From CAYLXX01 sp964484325 (lineage in GTDB: Bacteria > Patescibacteriota > Microgenomatia > UBA1406 > GWC2-37-13): 32,014 nucleotides of DNA. Of this stretch, positions 14,317 through 21,992 are shown one piece after another (positions within the stretch are counted from its first letter, which is position 1; every line of letters starts with the position of its first letter). Both the position numbers and the translations under genes were made by a program. The notes beneath the pieces are model-generated. The model ran no database searches, was not told the origin of the DNA, and was given only the letters and a program-made list of their open reading frames with translations. The stretch covers positions 1-32,014 of the forward strand of contig CAZAEE010000012.1 in the NCBI GenBank assembly GCA_964484325.1, read 5' to 3'.

Positions 14317-15120
14317 CTATCTCCTCCCTCCTCGAAACATCTGTCTGGCCATTCTCAGGTGTTCAATACCACTTGCTTGTTCTTCACGTATCGCATGACC
14401 AGTTAATGCCAGAAAAGCCTCTTCAAGTGATGACTTGCTTGTCTTTTCCATCAGCTCTGAAGCAGTCCCTTCGGCAACAATTTTGCCGTGGTCAATAATG
14501 GCGATTTTCTGGGCCATTTTTTCCGCTTCCTCCATATAATGAGTCGTAAAAAAGACAGTAATATTTTCTTGCTTGTTAAGATTTTTAATATAGCTCCATA
14601 ACTGATTTCTCGTTTGAGGATCAAGTCCTAGTGTCGGTTCATCAAGAAAAAAAATTGTCGGGTGATGTAGTAATCCTCGAGCAATCTCAAGTCTCCGTTT
14701 CATACCACCTGAGAATGTTTTCACCAACTGATCTTTTCTATCCCATAACTCAACGATATCAAGTAATTCTTTCATCCTTTTTTTACGTAACTCTTCGGGA
14801 ACTTTATATAAAATACCGTGAAAATTCATATTTTCGTAGGCTGTCAGCTCATCATCAAGACTCGGATCTTGAAAGACAATACCAAATGACTCGCGTACCT
14901 TATCCTGATGCTTGGCTGGGTCAAATCCGTTTATTTCAATATGACCACTAGTTGGGCGTAGCAATGTGGTCAGCATTTTAATTGTCGTTGATTTGCCGGC
15001 ACCGTTTGGTCCAAGAAATGCAAAGATGCCACCTTTTGGAACCTGAAAATCAATTCCTGAAACAGCAGTAAAGTCGCCAAATTTTTTCGTCAGTGATTTA
15101 ACATCAATAGCGTTTTCCAT
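14317..15120 (-). CDS. ABC transporter ATPase (DrrA-like)
   Basis: The 267-residue protein contains Walker A GPNGAGKST (about 37-45), the Q-loop in GIVFQDPSLDDELT, signature FSGGMKRRLEIARGLL (about 138-153), Walker B IFFLDEPTLGLDPQ and the switch histidine in FFTTHYMEEAEKM. It pairs with the permease that follows by one base. The arginine-rich C-terminal tail (MFRGGRR) is short. Position behind a cupredoxin and a two-component system suggests export tied to envelope or metal stress, but the substrate is unknown. Confidence 0.93.
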   Translation of the reverse strand: MENAIDVKSLTKKFGDFTAVSGIDFQVPKGGIFAFLGPNGAGKSTTIKMLTTLLRPTSGHIEINGFDPAKHQDKVRESFGIVFQDPSLDDELTAYENMNFHGILYKVPEELRKKRMKELLDIVELWDRKDQLVKTFSGGMKRRLEIARGLLHHPTIFFLDEPTLGLDPQTRNQLWSYIKNLNKQENITVFFTTHYMEEAEKMAQKIAIIDHGKIVAEGTASELMEKTSKSSLEEAFLALTGHAIREEQASGIEHLRMARQMFRGGRR

Positions 15121-15139
15121 AATCGTTCTATGACCACTG

Positions 15140-15164
15140 CCCTGCGCTCTAAATTTGCGCAGGG
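15140..15164 (-). other. GC-rich hairpin between cupredoxin and ABC genes
   Basis: CCCTGCGC (15140-15147) and GCGCAGGG (15157-15164) form a perfect 8-base stem with a 9-base loop in very AT-rich DNA. It lies in the 67-base gap between the cupredoxin stop and the ATPase start. No U-run follows on either strand. It may be a 3'-end stabiliser, a processing site that sets different mRNA levels for the two halves, or a weak terminator. Confidence 0.6.
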
Positions 15165-15187
15165 TCTATACGGGTCACAGTATCATT

Positions 15188-15652
15188 TTACTCTACAGTC
15201 AGTGTACCTTTCATCCCCATTTGGCGATGTTGGCCGACTGAACAGTAATATTCGAACGTACCAGCTTTATCAGCTGTAAACTCAACTGATTCTTCCTGAC
15301 CGGTCTTTATTACATTGCTAGATATATCGAGTTCGTCGACTCTGAAGTCATGCATTCCTTGAACGTTTTTAAATACTATTTTTGTCTTTTGTCCTTTCTT
15401 GACTGTAATTGTACTTGGGTTAAACTTGAAGTTGCTACCTTCAACTACTATCTGATTTTCTGCAGACGAAACTGACGGGGTCATTTTACCTGCTTCTGTG
15501 GATATAGTTGATTTCGTTGGGGCTATTGTCAAAGTTGGAACTGAAGTCGTTGTTATCGAATCATTTTTTTGTTTTTTTTGGCTCACAAAAATACCGATTC
15601 CGGCGGCAATTATTAATATAACAACCAGTGCAATTAAACTATTCTTATTCAT
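15188..15652 (-). CDS. Membrane-anchored cupredoxin
   Basis: The start is the ATG at 15650-15652, five bases after AGGAGGTGA; a GTG at 15661 is part of that ribosome site. The 154-residue protein has an N-terminal hydrophobic helix (LIALVVILIIAAGIGIF), a Thr/Ser/Pro-rich linker to about residue 65, then a cupredoxin domain. Copper ligands are a His in GMHDFRVDE and the C-x4-H-x2-M set in YYCSVGQHRQMGM near the C-terminus. It probably sits on the outer face of the membrane, bound to copper. It lies between the kinase gene and the ABC pair in the flavin/copper operon, so it may be the electron partner of the flavoproteins or a copper buffer. Confidence 0.88.
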   Translation of the reverse strand: MNKNSLIALVVILIIAAGIGIFVSQKKQKNDSITTTSVPTLTIAPTKSTISTEAGKMTPSVSSAENQIVVEGSNFKFNPSTITVKKGQKTKIVFKNVQGMHDFRVDELDISSNVIKTGQEESVEFTADKAGTFEYYCSVGQHRQMGMKGTLTVE

Positions 15653-15695
15653 ATAATTCACCTCCTCTCGTAGAGAAAAATATAAGATCTTTCAT

Positions 15696-16700
15696 TTATA
15701 CAATAGGTAATTTTACTATAAATGTTGTCCCTTTTTTGGCTTTACTCGTTACGATGATTGTACCATGATGTAACTCAACAATTTCTTTGGCAATTGCTAA
15801 TCCAAGCCCATATCCTTTACGTGATTGTGATGAACGTGACTTATCCCCTTGATAAAAACGCTCAAAAATATGGGAGATATCTTCATCTGATATTCCCGTT
15901 CCTTGATCAGCTATTTCAATAAGCGCATTGGTATCACTTTTTTTTGAAGTAAGAGAAATTTTTTTATTCTCGTCACTGTATTTTATCGCATTATCAAGAA
16001 AAATCACCAAAAGATCAGTGAGTTTCTGTTTATCGCCTGATAAAGTAACTTCTTCATTTGAGGTCGCAATTTTAATTTTTTTCTCTCTTGCCAGATAAGA
16101 AACTCTATTTACTGCGGTATTTATAACTTCCTTTAAGGAAGTTTTTTCAAACAAACCTTTTGAATTTTGTTGCAATGTCACGAGCGTCAATAAATTTTCT
16201 GACAACATCTTCAACGTATTTACATCCTGTAAATTCTCATTCAGAACGGCTTTTGCTTGTTTTAAACTCATCTTCTGATCACGGAGATTAACCTCTATGG
16301 CTGTTTTTAATGCTGTCAACGGCGTACGGAGTTCGTGGGAAGCATCAGCAATAAACTGATTTTGTGTATCAACCATTTCTTGAATCGGCTTCAATGTTCT
16401 TCCAGATAAAAAATACCCAGCCAGAGATGCGATCGCTAAAATAAGTAGGTTGACATAAATCAAATGTAATTTAATAGTATTTTCGACAGTTTCAAGTTCC
16501 TGACTTGGAGCCATTTGAACGGGTGGAATAAAATACGGATTTAACTCGCGTTCTCTTTCGATACGCACTTCTAATCGCCGTGTATTAATAACAAGCTGTG
16601 CATGAAGTATCGAAAAAATAGCAATACTAAACAATACACTCACTACCATACTAATAATGATGTACCAAACTGTGAGTTTAAGACGGGCTGACTGAAACAT
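15696..16700 (-). CDS. Sensor histidine kinase
   Basis: The 334-residue kinase has two membrane helices (about 9-33 and 79-98) with a short outer loop of about 45 residues rich in Arg, Glu and Pro, including Met and Gln but no His or Cys. H122 is the phosphorylated residue (ADASHELRTPLTAL). The ATPase part has FLDNAIKYS (N box), IADQGTGISDEDI (G1), FERFYQGDKSR (F) and GYGLGLAIAKEI (G2). The lack of His/Cys in the loop gives no direct sign of copper sensing there. Its start overlaps the regulator stop by one base. It is expected to phosphorylate the adjoining regulator. Confidence 0.93.
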   Translation of the reverse strand: MFQSARLKLTVWYIIISMVVSVLFSIAIFSILHAQLVINTRRLEVRIERERELNPYFIPPVQMAPSQELETVENTIKLHLIYVNLLILAIASLAGYFLSGRTLKPIQEMVDTQNQFIADASHELRTPLTALKTAIEVNLRDQKMSLKQAKAVLNENLQDVNTLKMLSENLLTLVTLQQNSKGLFEKTSLKEVINTAVNRVSYLAREKKIKIATSNEEVTLSGDKQKLTDLLVIFLDNAIKYSDENKKISLTSKKSDTNALIEIADQGTGISDEDISHIFERFYQGDKSRSSQSRKGYGLGLAIAKEIVELHHGTIIVTSKAKKGTTFIVKLPIV

Positions 16701-17380
16701 TATTCTTTATCACTAATTTTGTAACCAAAACCTCGGACGGTATGAATAAGATCTTTATTCTTGACAAATGCCCTATCGACTTTATTTCTAAGTTGCTTAA
16801 TAAAAGCTTCAACAGTATTGGGAAGTATATCGGCATCGTAGTCCCAAACATGGTTGATTATCTGATCTTTGGTCAATATTTTTTTCGGATGCCGCAATAA
16901 GTACTCAAGTAATGCAAACTCTTTCTGTGATAGTTTGACCAATTTATCTCCCCGCTTCACTTCATATGTTTCACTGTTCAAAGTCAAGTTGTCAATTGAT
17001 AAAATATTTTGGGTACCTGTTCGCGGTCTTCTCTTTAACGCTCGCAGTCGTGCCAGCAACTCTTCAAAAGCAAACGGCTTCACCATATAATCGTCAGCAC
17101 CAGAATCAAGACCGCTCACTTTATCTTCAATCTGTCCTTTGGCAGTCAACATCAGGATTGGTGTATGAATATTCTGCTTCCGCAATGCTCGACAGACTTC
17201 AATACCATCCATCCCGGGCAATAGTCTGTCTAAAATTATCAGATCATAGTCCTCTGTTGTGGCCAGATCTAACCCTTCTTGACCATCATAAGCCACATCA
17301 ACAGCATACGTCTCCTGTTCAAGACCCTTTTTGATAGACTGGGCGATACGGTGCTCATCTTCAACAACTAGTATTCTCAT
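16700..17380 (-). CDS. OmpR-family response regulator
   Basis: The 226-residue protein has a receiver domain with acidic residues E7-D8, phosphorylation at D51 (IILDRLLPGMDG) and the conserved Lys in MVKPFAFEEL. A winged-helix DNA-binding domain follows, ending HTVRGFGYKI. Family members bind direct repeats one helical turn apart. Such a repeat (TTCAG twice, 11-base period) lies in the promoter of this same operon and again before the MacAB-like operon, making this regulator the leading candidate for both. Its start overlaps the stop of the flavoprotein gene (ATGA), so it belongs to that operon. Confidence 0.94.
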   Translation of the reverse strand: MRILVVEDEHRIAQSIKKGLEQETYAVDVAYDGQEGLDLATTEDYDLIILDRLLPGMDGIEVCRALRKQNIHTPILMLTAKGQIEDKVSGLDSGADDYMVKPFAFEELLARLRALKRRPRTGTQNILSIDNLTLNSETYEVKRGDKLVKLSQKEFALLEYLLRHPKKILTKDQIINHVWDYDADILPNTVEAFIKQLRNKVDRAFVKNKDLIHTVRGFGYKISDKE

Positions 17381-18897
17381 ACAAATCCAGGGAAAAAATC
17401 AACTTTTATTTTATCTTTATGGATATGGATACTATTAAGTACTGTCTCAAAACTCGTCACTAGCGTGTGAGGTCCGGAAATATAAAATGTTCGTTCGGCA
17501 AAATCAGGTATTGTTTTTTGAATAAGCTCAGCACTTATACGACCAACAGCCCCTCTCCATTCAGGTCGAATCGAACTTGTATCAGTTAACGTACAAATAA
17601 TTCTTGTTCCAATTTTCGATGCGGCTTCGTTTAAAACATCGGCATAAACTATTTCTGACTGCAACTTATTTGAATAAAATAGAACAATGTCTCTTGGCTG
17701 ATTCGTATCGATTAGATATTTCAGAATACTTCTAAACGGCGTAATCCCAATTCCTCCAGCAATGAAAACATATTTTTCTTGAGGATTTTTGGATAGGGTG
17801 AAGTCTCCTGCTAACTGAGAAGCGGTAATCGCGGTCGATTCATTCGCAGCAAGCATGGCTTTTTTGTAACTGCTTGCCTGTTTATAAAATTTGACTCCAA
17901 TACGTACAGTGTCTTCAGTAGGTGATGAGGCTAATGTGAAGTAACGTCGATTACCCCGACTATCAACATGGTTATGGGCAAAAGTCCACTCCATAAATTG
18001 TCCTGGAACAATGTTAATCTTTTCTTTCAATGGAAAAACAAAGTCATAGGTATCTGGTGCAATCAGGACTTTTTCCTTCAACTTCAACATTAACTTCAAC
18101 TTCGGACTAACTATATAAGAAAAAACATTCCCCATCACCAGCGCCAACTCAGGCGTAGTGAATATTGTACCAATGTGAATCTGAGGTACAAAAAACAGTC
18201 CAGTAAGAGCTGCATATAATATCTGAAGTTTTTTCGTCGGTGGTGTAGTCAAAGGTTCCGTCAACATAACAAAAGCAAAAAACATCATCGATGAGTGCAG
18301 GAAAATCTTATTGACTGCTGACACTATCACACTTCCTTCAAGGAAAATAATTACTAAAAATAAACCAACTGCACTTAATATATAAGTCACAACCATTGCT
18401 TCACGACGTATTTTCCGAACAACAAGAAGCCCTCCAATTATAATCAATGGTGTCATAACAGCATTTCCCACCCACCAGGTTGCAGAATGATTTAAACCAA
18501 AACCTGTGATAACAAGCGCGATGGCCACAGGGTTAAAGATATGTTTTTTGTCGGGTGCCAGAATAAATTTCGAAGACATTGTCAGTATCGCCACAAACCC
18601 TAGAAACAGAAAATCTTCAACTGACTTGACCGGACTTAACACAAGAGCAAGAATAAGAGCTGATATATAAGCTGATTCAACGTTTGTCGGTGCTTTAAAT
18701 ATTTTTCCCAGAAGATCATTAATAAACCCGCAGAAAAAAAAGAGAAACAATGAAGAAGCCGCTAATGCAACAGGGTTATATGGTAAAACGTGTATTGCGC
18801 TGAATAAACAGGCTGCAATTAGAAGTACTATTAAATAGTAAAGTACCAACCGATACATCGTAATTCGATTTAAGAAATTATCGATGGGATTAAGCAT
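17377..18897 (-). CDS. Fused NqrB/RnfD-like membrane domain and ferredoxin-NAD(P) reductase domain
   Basis: The start at 18895-18897 (MLNPIDNFLNR) overlaps the apbE stop by eight bases; an upstream TTG/GTG-type extension would overlap more and is not needed. The 506-residue protein has about nine helices to residue 262. NqrB/RnfD/RnfE signs are ESAYISALILALVL, SSKFILAPDKKHIFNP and FAFVMLTEPLTTPPT. No SGAT-type flavinylation motif is seen in this half. Residues about 275-506 are a flavin reductase: FAD-binding RRYFTLASSP (317-326), NAD(P)-binding AGGIGITPFRS (380-390), YISGPHTLV and the final FFPGF. It would pass electrons from NAD(P)H via FAD into the membrane domain and outward to the FMN protein of the same operon. 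Rnf/Nqr complexes use separate subunits, so one fused chain is a minimal version. Confidence 0.88.
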   Translation of the reverse strand: MLNPIDNFLNRITMYRLVLYYLIVLLIAACLFSAIHVLPYNPVALAASSLFLFFFCGFINDLLGKIFKAPTNVESAYISALILALVLSPVKSVEDFLFLGFVAILTMSSKFILAPDKKHIFNPVAIALVITGFGLNHSATWWVGNAVMTPLIIIGGLLVVRKIRREAMVVTYILSAVGLFLVIIFLEGSVIVSAVNKIFLHSSMMFFAFVMLTEPLTTPPTKKLQILYAALTGLFFVPQIHIGTIFTTPELALVMGNVFSYIVSPKLKLMLKLKEKVLIAPDTYDFVFPLKEKINIVPGQFMEWTFAHNHVDSRGNRRYFTLASSPTEDTVRIGVKFYKQASSYKKAMLAANESTAITASQLAGDFTLSKNPQEKYVFIAGGIGITPFRSILKYLIDTNQPRDIVLFYSNKLQSEIVYADVLNEAASKIGTRIICTLTDTSSIRPEWRGAVGRISAELIQKTIPDFAERTFYISGPHTLVTSFETVLNSIHIHKDKIKVDFFPGFV

Positions 18898-19639
18898 TTT
18901 CGACTGTATAATTGGTAAACCCACTAGTATAAGTAGCTACTCCTTTATCATCTACCATGTATCCTTCTAAACCTGGTATTTCCTCAATAAAATTGATGCC
19001 TTTTTTTCTCATGGCAAAGGCCGCAGTCGCAAAACGATCTGCTTCATAAATAGTATCACCGACAACTGTGAGACTAACCACATCAGTAATTGTTTTTGTG
19101 TTGTTGAATGGGTCGTATATGTGTTGACCACGTATGTACGTACCTGAGGTAGCAATCCCTTTATCAGTTACTACAATCACCTTTACGTTTTCTTTCCGAT
19201 TAAATGGGTTGCGTATACCTACCTGCCACTTTTTTCCATCTTTATTTAATCCTGATACTTGTGTATCACCACCCGCCTCAATATAGAAATTTCTCAGACC
19301 AGAGTTTTTTAATATCTTGACCGCTTCAAGAATCGCCCAACCTTTGACTATACCTGAAGGATCATAGACATTGCCATTTTTTATATTAAAATACCCGTGC
19401 GAATCCAGCCGTGTTTTTTCTGCTAAACGGAAAACTATTTTCATATCATCGCTAAAATTTTTTTCTTGAATTTCTTTTCGATTAAACTGAGAAATCTCAC
19501 TTGACTCTTTATAGGTACTGAACTTTTCATCGATGTAGGTAAAATATTCAAAAACCTTATCGATATGTCTCATCTTTGCACCAAGATCTACGATCTCAAC
19601 GGTTATCGGCATCCCCATAAGAACTCTAGTCTCTTTCAT
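18890..19639 (-). CDS. apbE: FMN transferase ApbE
   Basis: The 249-residue protein has the ApbE core: MGMPITVEIV at the start, FSTYKESSEISQFN, YDPSGIVKGWAI, the AGGD motif (IEAGGDTQVSG), GIATSGTY with HIYDP, and a late ADRFATAAFAM. These bind FAD and Mg. The enzyme cuts FAD and joins FMN to a Thr or Ser in partner proteins. It is shorter than the roughly 330 residues usual for the family and has no signal peptide or lipobox, so it may act in the cytoplasm or its export signal is lost. Its substrate is almost surely the FMN-binding protein one base upstream in the operon. Confidence 0.93.
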   Translation of the reverse strand: MKETRVLMGMPITVEIVDLGAKMRHIDKVFEYFTYIDEKFSTYKESSEISQFNRKEIQEKNFSDDMKIVFRLAEKTRLDSHGYFNIKNGNVYDPSGIVKGWAILEAVKILKNSGLRNFYIEAGGDTQVSGLNKDGKKWQVGIRNPFNRKENVKVIVVTDKGIATSGTYIRGQHIYDPFNNTKTITDVVSLTVVGDTIYEADRFATAAFAMRKKGINFIEEIPGLEGYMVDDKGVATYTSGFTNYTVENA

Positions 19640-19640
19640 A

Positions 19641-20117
19641 TTATTTCGCCTGAGAAAGGGCTGAGTCCAGTGAATCTATAAAAGACAGACTTGTGTCTGT
19701 TGCTCCTGATATAATGTCAACTTTAGCATTTTGTACTTGAATCGCTTCGGACCGTAACATTGGCATAGCTTGACTATTGATTTCAATTGATGTCGATCGG
19801 TCATTTGGATATTTCAGAAATTGCACTTCAACCACCTGTCCACCTCTTACAAAAGCTTTCACCTGAACATTACCGTAAAATCCATTAATTGTTGATCCGG
19901 TATAATCACCGTCTCGATACTGACCTTTCTGAGGTGAAGTTGGTGAAGGAGCAGGACTGTTTGCTTCTGATCCTCCTGTTGGAGCGGGTGTATTCGTATC
20001 TTCAAGTTTGGGTATCTGACGAGGTGGCGTAGCCACTTCAGTCGCCTGATCCTTTTTGATGAAACTGTAGAAAAAAAACAAGATAACAATAGCTGCCGAC
20101 GCTGTCAGTTTTCTCAT
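19641..20117 (-). CDS. Membrane-anchored FMN-binding domain protein
   Basis: The 158-residue protein has an N-terminal helix (ASAAIVILFFFYSF), a Pro/Thr/Ser linker (about 25-65) and an FMN_bind domain beginning YRDGDYTGSTINGFYGNVQV. The motif D134-I-I-S-G-A-T140 matches the Dxx(S/T)GAT site at which ApbE attaches FMN, with T140 the predicted modified residue. This places one covalent flavin on the outer face of the membrane. It is first in an eight-gene operon, directly before apbE and the NqrB-FNR fusion. The likely role is to take electrons from the membrane protein and hand them to an outer acceptor, perhaps the cupredoxin. Confidence 0.9.
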   Translation of the reverse strand: MRKLTASAAIVILFFFYSFIKKDQATEVATPPRQIPKLEDTNTPAPTGGSEANSPAPSPTSPQKGQYRDGDYTGSTINGFYGNVQVKAFVRGGQVVEVQFLKYPNDRSTSIEINSQAMPMLRSEAIQVQNAKVDIISGATDTSLSFIDSLDSALSQAK

Positions 20118-20135
20118 GTAGTGTTAAAAATATCA

Positions 20136-20161
20136 AGTATAGCTGAAAATAAACTGAAAAT
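20136..20161 (-). promoter_or_regulatory. Promoter of the flavin/copper operon with direct-repeat regulator site
   Basis: On the minus strand TATACT (20136-20141) is the -10 box. Immediately upstream are two copies of ATTTTCAG (plus-strand CTGAAAAT at 20143-20150 and 20154-20161) with an 11-base period, in the -35 region. A direct repeat one turn apart touching -35 is the usual activator site for OmpR-family regulators; one is encoded in this operon. The start codon is 18 bases after the -10 box with no Shine-Dalgarno. Confidence 0.6.
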
Positions 20162-20174
20162 TAAGGGATGAACT

Positions 20175-20900
20175 TCAGTCTGTCCGTTTCATCCAGTCAT
20201 GAGCATAGACCTCGGCATCACCTGATTCAATGGCTTTCAGAATTTTTTTGGCCACATAGTCAGCGCTATCTGCCGGCGGTAAATCACTTGGAGTATTTTG
20301 AATATCATGATAGTCAAGTTCACCCATCATATGTTTGTCAAAATCTGTTTCAGTAATATATGGGTAAATCACTGAAACTTTAATGTTGTCATCTGCTAGT
20401 TCTTCTCTGGCAGTTAGCGAAATACCATTAAGGGCACGTTTCATCGAAGAGTACGCACTCATTCCTGGGATGGTCATCAAAGAAGTACCCGAGCTGATAT
20501 TAACGATTGCACCTGAGCCTTGTTTCTTCATATAAGGTAAAACGAGTTGCATAGCAATCAGAGGTCCGACAACATCAAGTTGAAATAATTCCTGGAAGAG
20601 TTGGGGACTGATTTGTTCAATGAGCGCATCATAACCGCGGCCGGCATTATTTACTAAAATATCAATGCGTCCAAACTTATCTAAAGTTTTTTTTATCAGA
20701 TTTTTAATATCCTTTTCTTTCAACATATCTGTTGTCACAGCGTGAGAGTGCGGGAGATGTTTGGCGATATCGGCAAGTTTCTCTGTCGATCGGGCTGCTA
20801 AAACGACGTTTGCTCCCTGATTTGATAATGATTTGGCTGTTGCAAGACCAATGCCTGAAGAAGCACCGGTCACGATGGCCACTTTTCCTTGTACATCCAT
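20175..20900 (-). CDS. Short-chain dehydrogenase/reductase
   Basis: The start is the ATG at 20898-20900 (MDVQGKVAIVTGASSGIG), seven bases after an extended -10 box; a longer frame upstream runs across that promoter and is rejected. The 241-residue protein has the cofactor motif T11-G-A-S-S-G-I-G, the NNAG segment (LVNNAGRGYD) and the catalytic Ser plus Y-x-x-x-K (NISSGTS...SAYSSMKRAL). It is a classical SDR that reduces or oxidises a small alcohol or ketone with NAD(P)(H). ARS following the second strand suggests NADP preference, weakly. The substrate is unknown. It lies alone, divergent from a membrane protein gene. Confidence 0.9.
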   Translation of the reverse strand: MDVQGKVAIVTGASSGIGLATAKSLSNQGANVVLAARSTEKLADIAKHLPHSHAVTTDMLKEKDIKNLIKKTLDKFGRIDILVNNAGRGYDALIEQISPQLFQELFQLDVVGPLIAMQLVLPYMKKQGSGAIVNISSGTSLMTIPGMSAYSSMKRALNGISLTAREELADDNIKVSVIYPYITETDFDKHMMGELDYHDIQNTPSDLPPADSADYVAKKILKAIESGDAEVYAHDWMKRTD

Positions 20901-20907
20901 TACGTTT

Positions 20908-20933
20908 ATTATATCAGGCAGGGCTGGTATACT
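20908..20933. promoter_or_regulatory. Back-to-back extended -10 promoters, leaderless in both directions
   Basis: Minus strand: TGA-TATAAT (20908-20916), then seven bases to the SDR ATG at 20900. Plus strand: TGG-TATACT (20925-20933), then nine bases to the ATG at 20943. Neither leaves room for a ribosome site. The 42-base gap holds nothing else. Confidence 0.65.
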
Positions 20934-20942
20934 AAGGCTATA

Positions 20943-21647
20943 ATGAACAAGCTTAATCAAATTTTCGCTTTATCTTCCTTGTCGGTACTTCTTGTGACTG
21001 TTGAACGGTTTTCCTTTACAACAAAAATACTGCTTCAACCGTATAACTTCCTTCGTCTGCATGAACTTTTCCAAATGCTTTTCCTTATATTATTTACCGT
21101 TATCATTCCAACGTTATTGCTAAAGGAAGTGACTCACAACTTTGAACTTTCCAAAATCAAGAATGGATTTATTCTTATTATGATGTTTATTATCGGTATA
21201 TACTTTTACGCTACCGGAAATGGACTTCACGAAGTCACCAGTTTTTACCTAAATAACTATTGTAATACTTCTCATCCTATAGGGATTTTTTGTCAGAGTC
21301 TATTTTTTAATGATTATTACACAGGCAATATTCTCTACTTTATCGGTGCTCTTTTTATGACATTGCCTCTTTTATTATTTGAGTCGACGCAACCGAATCG
21401 GAATTTTGTGAAGAAGGATTTTCCTGCACTCATCATCAACGCGGTCATTTATGCATTGGCACTTTTTGCTTATGCTGCTTTTGATAAAGTACTTGTAGGT
21501 TTAATTTACGTAGTAATTTTAACTGGAATAGCACTTGTGTTTTTTATCCCCAAAAGGAAGAATTATCTTCAATTTCCAATTACTACATATACTGCATTAA
21601 CCTATCTACTTGGGTTGATTGCTGCCATTATTGTAAAAATAATATAG
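20943..21647 (+). CDS. Multi-pass membrane protein of unknown function
   Basis: The start at 20943 (MNKLNQIFALSS) is set by the -10 box nine bases upstream; an in-frame ATG at 20889 would lie upstream of that promoter. The 234-residue product has about seven or eight helices and few charged loops. Notable polar points within or near helices are TGNGLHEVTSFYLNNYCN and the paired cysteines in NYCNTSHPIGIFCQS, possibly an outer disulfide. I do not recognise the family. Confidence 0.7.
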   Translation: MNKLNQIFALSSLSVLLVTVERFSFTTKILLQPYNFLRLHELFQMLFLILFTVIIPTLLLKEVTHNFELSKIKNGFILIMMFIIGIYFYATGNGLHEVTSFYLNNYCNTSHPIGIFCQSLFFNDYYTGNILYFIGALFMTLPLLLFESTQPNRNFVKKDFPALIINAVIYALALFAYAAFDKVLVGLIYVVILTGIALVFFIPKRKNYLQFPITTYTALTYLLGLIAAIIVKII

Positions 21648-21992
21648 TCAGTGAATCGTTATGAGATTTCCTTGAGTGTCAAGCTCGACGAAATGGTGAG
21701 CTTTTTCTATACGATACGCGCTGCATTGATTAGCGGGAACATCATCAATGGGCTGTCTTGGATCATGGGCAATATCAGCCACCCAATCAGGCATCAAAGA
21801 ATTTGAAAGACAAGGGCCGTCTGAGAAGTTGGTACCGGTAGCTTTTTGTTGATCGTACAGCTTTTTAGCAAGATTAAGTGCTTTATTTTCATCAGATGAT
21901 TCTGAAGAGGGTGTTTTTTTTAAAAATAAAAAAACTCCAAGAAGAAAAATAAAGAGAATAACTAAAAATGTCGTCAGACCAAACTTATTCAT
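21648..21992 (-). CDS. Small anchored exported protein of unknown function
   Basis: The 114-residue protein has an N-terminal helix (TTFLVILFIFLLGVFLFL), then a polar domain with two cysteines (GPCLSNS and NQCSAYRIE) that could pair outside the cell. Sequence blocks such as MPDWVADIAHDPRQP and HHFVELDTQGNL look conserved but I cannot name a family. Its ATG overlaps the stop of the alginate lyase gene by eight bases, so it is translated with the lyase. Confidence 0.7.
   Translation of the reverse strand: MNKFGLTTFLVILFIFLLGVFLFLKKTPSSESSDENKALNLAKKLYDQQKATGTNFSDGPCLSNSLMPDWVADIAHDPRQPIDDVPANQCSAYRIEKAHHFVELDTQGNLITIH

Noticed and set aside
15140..15164. Hairpin considered as a rho-independent terminator.
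   Set aside because: No U-tract follows on either strand, and the genes on both sides are on the same strand with a short gap.
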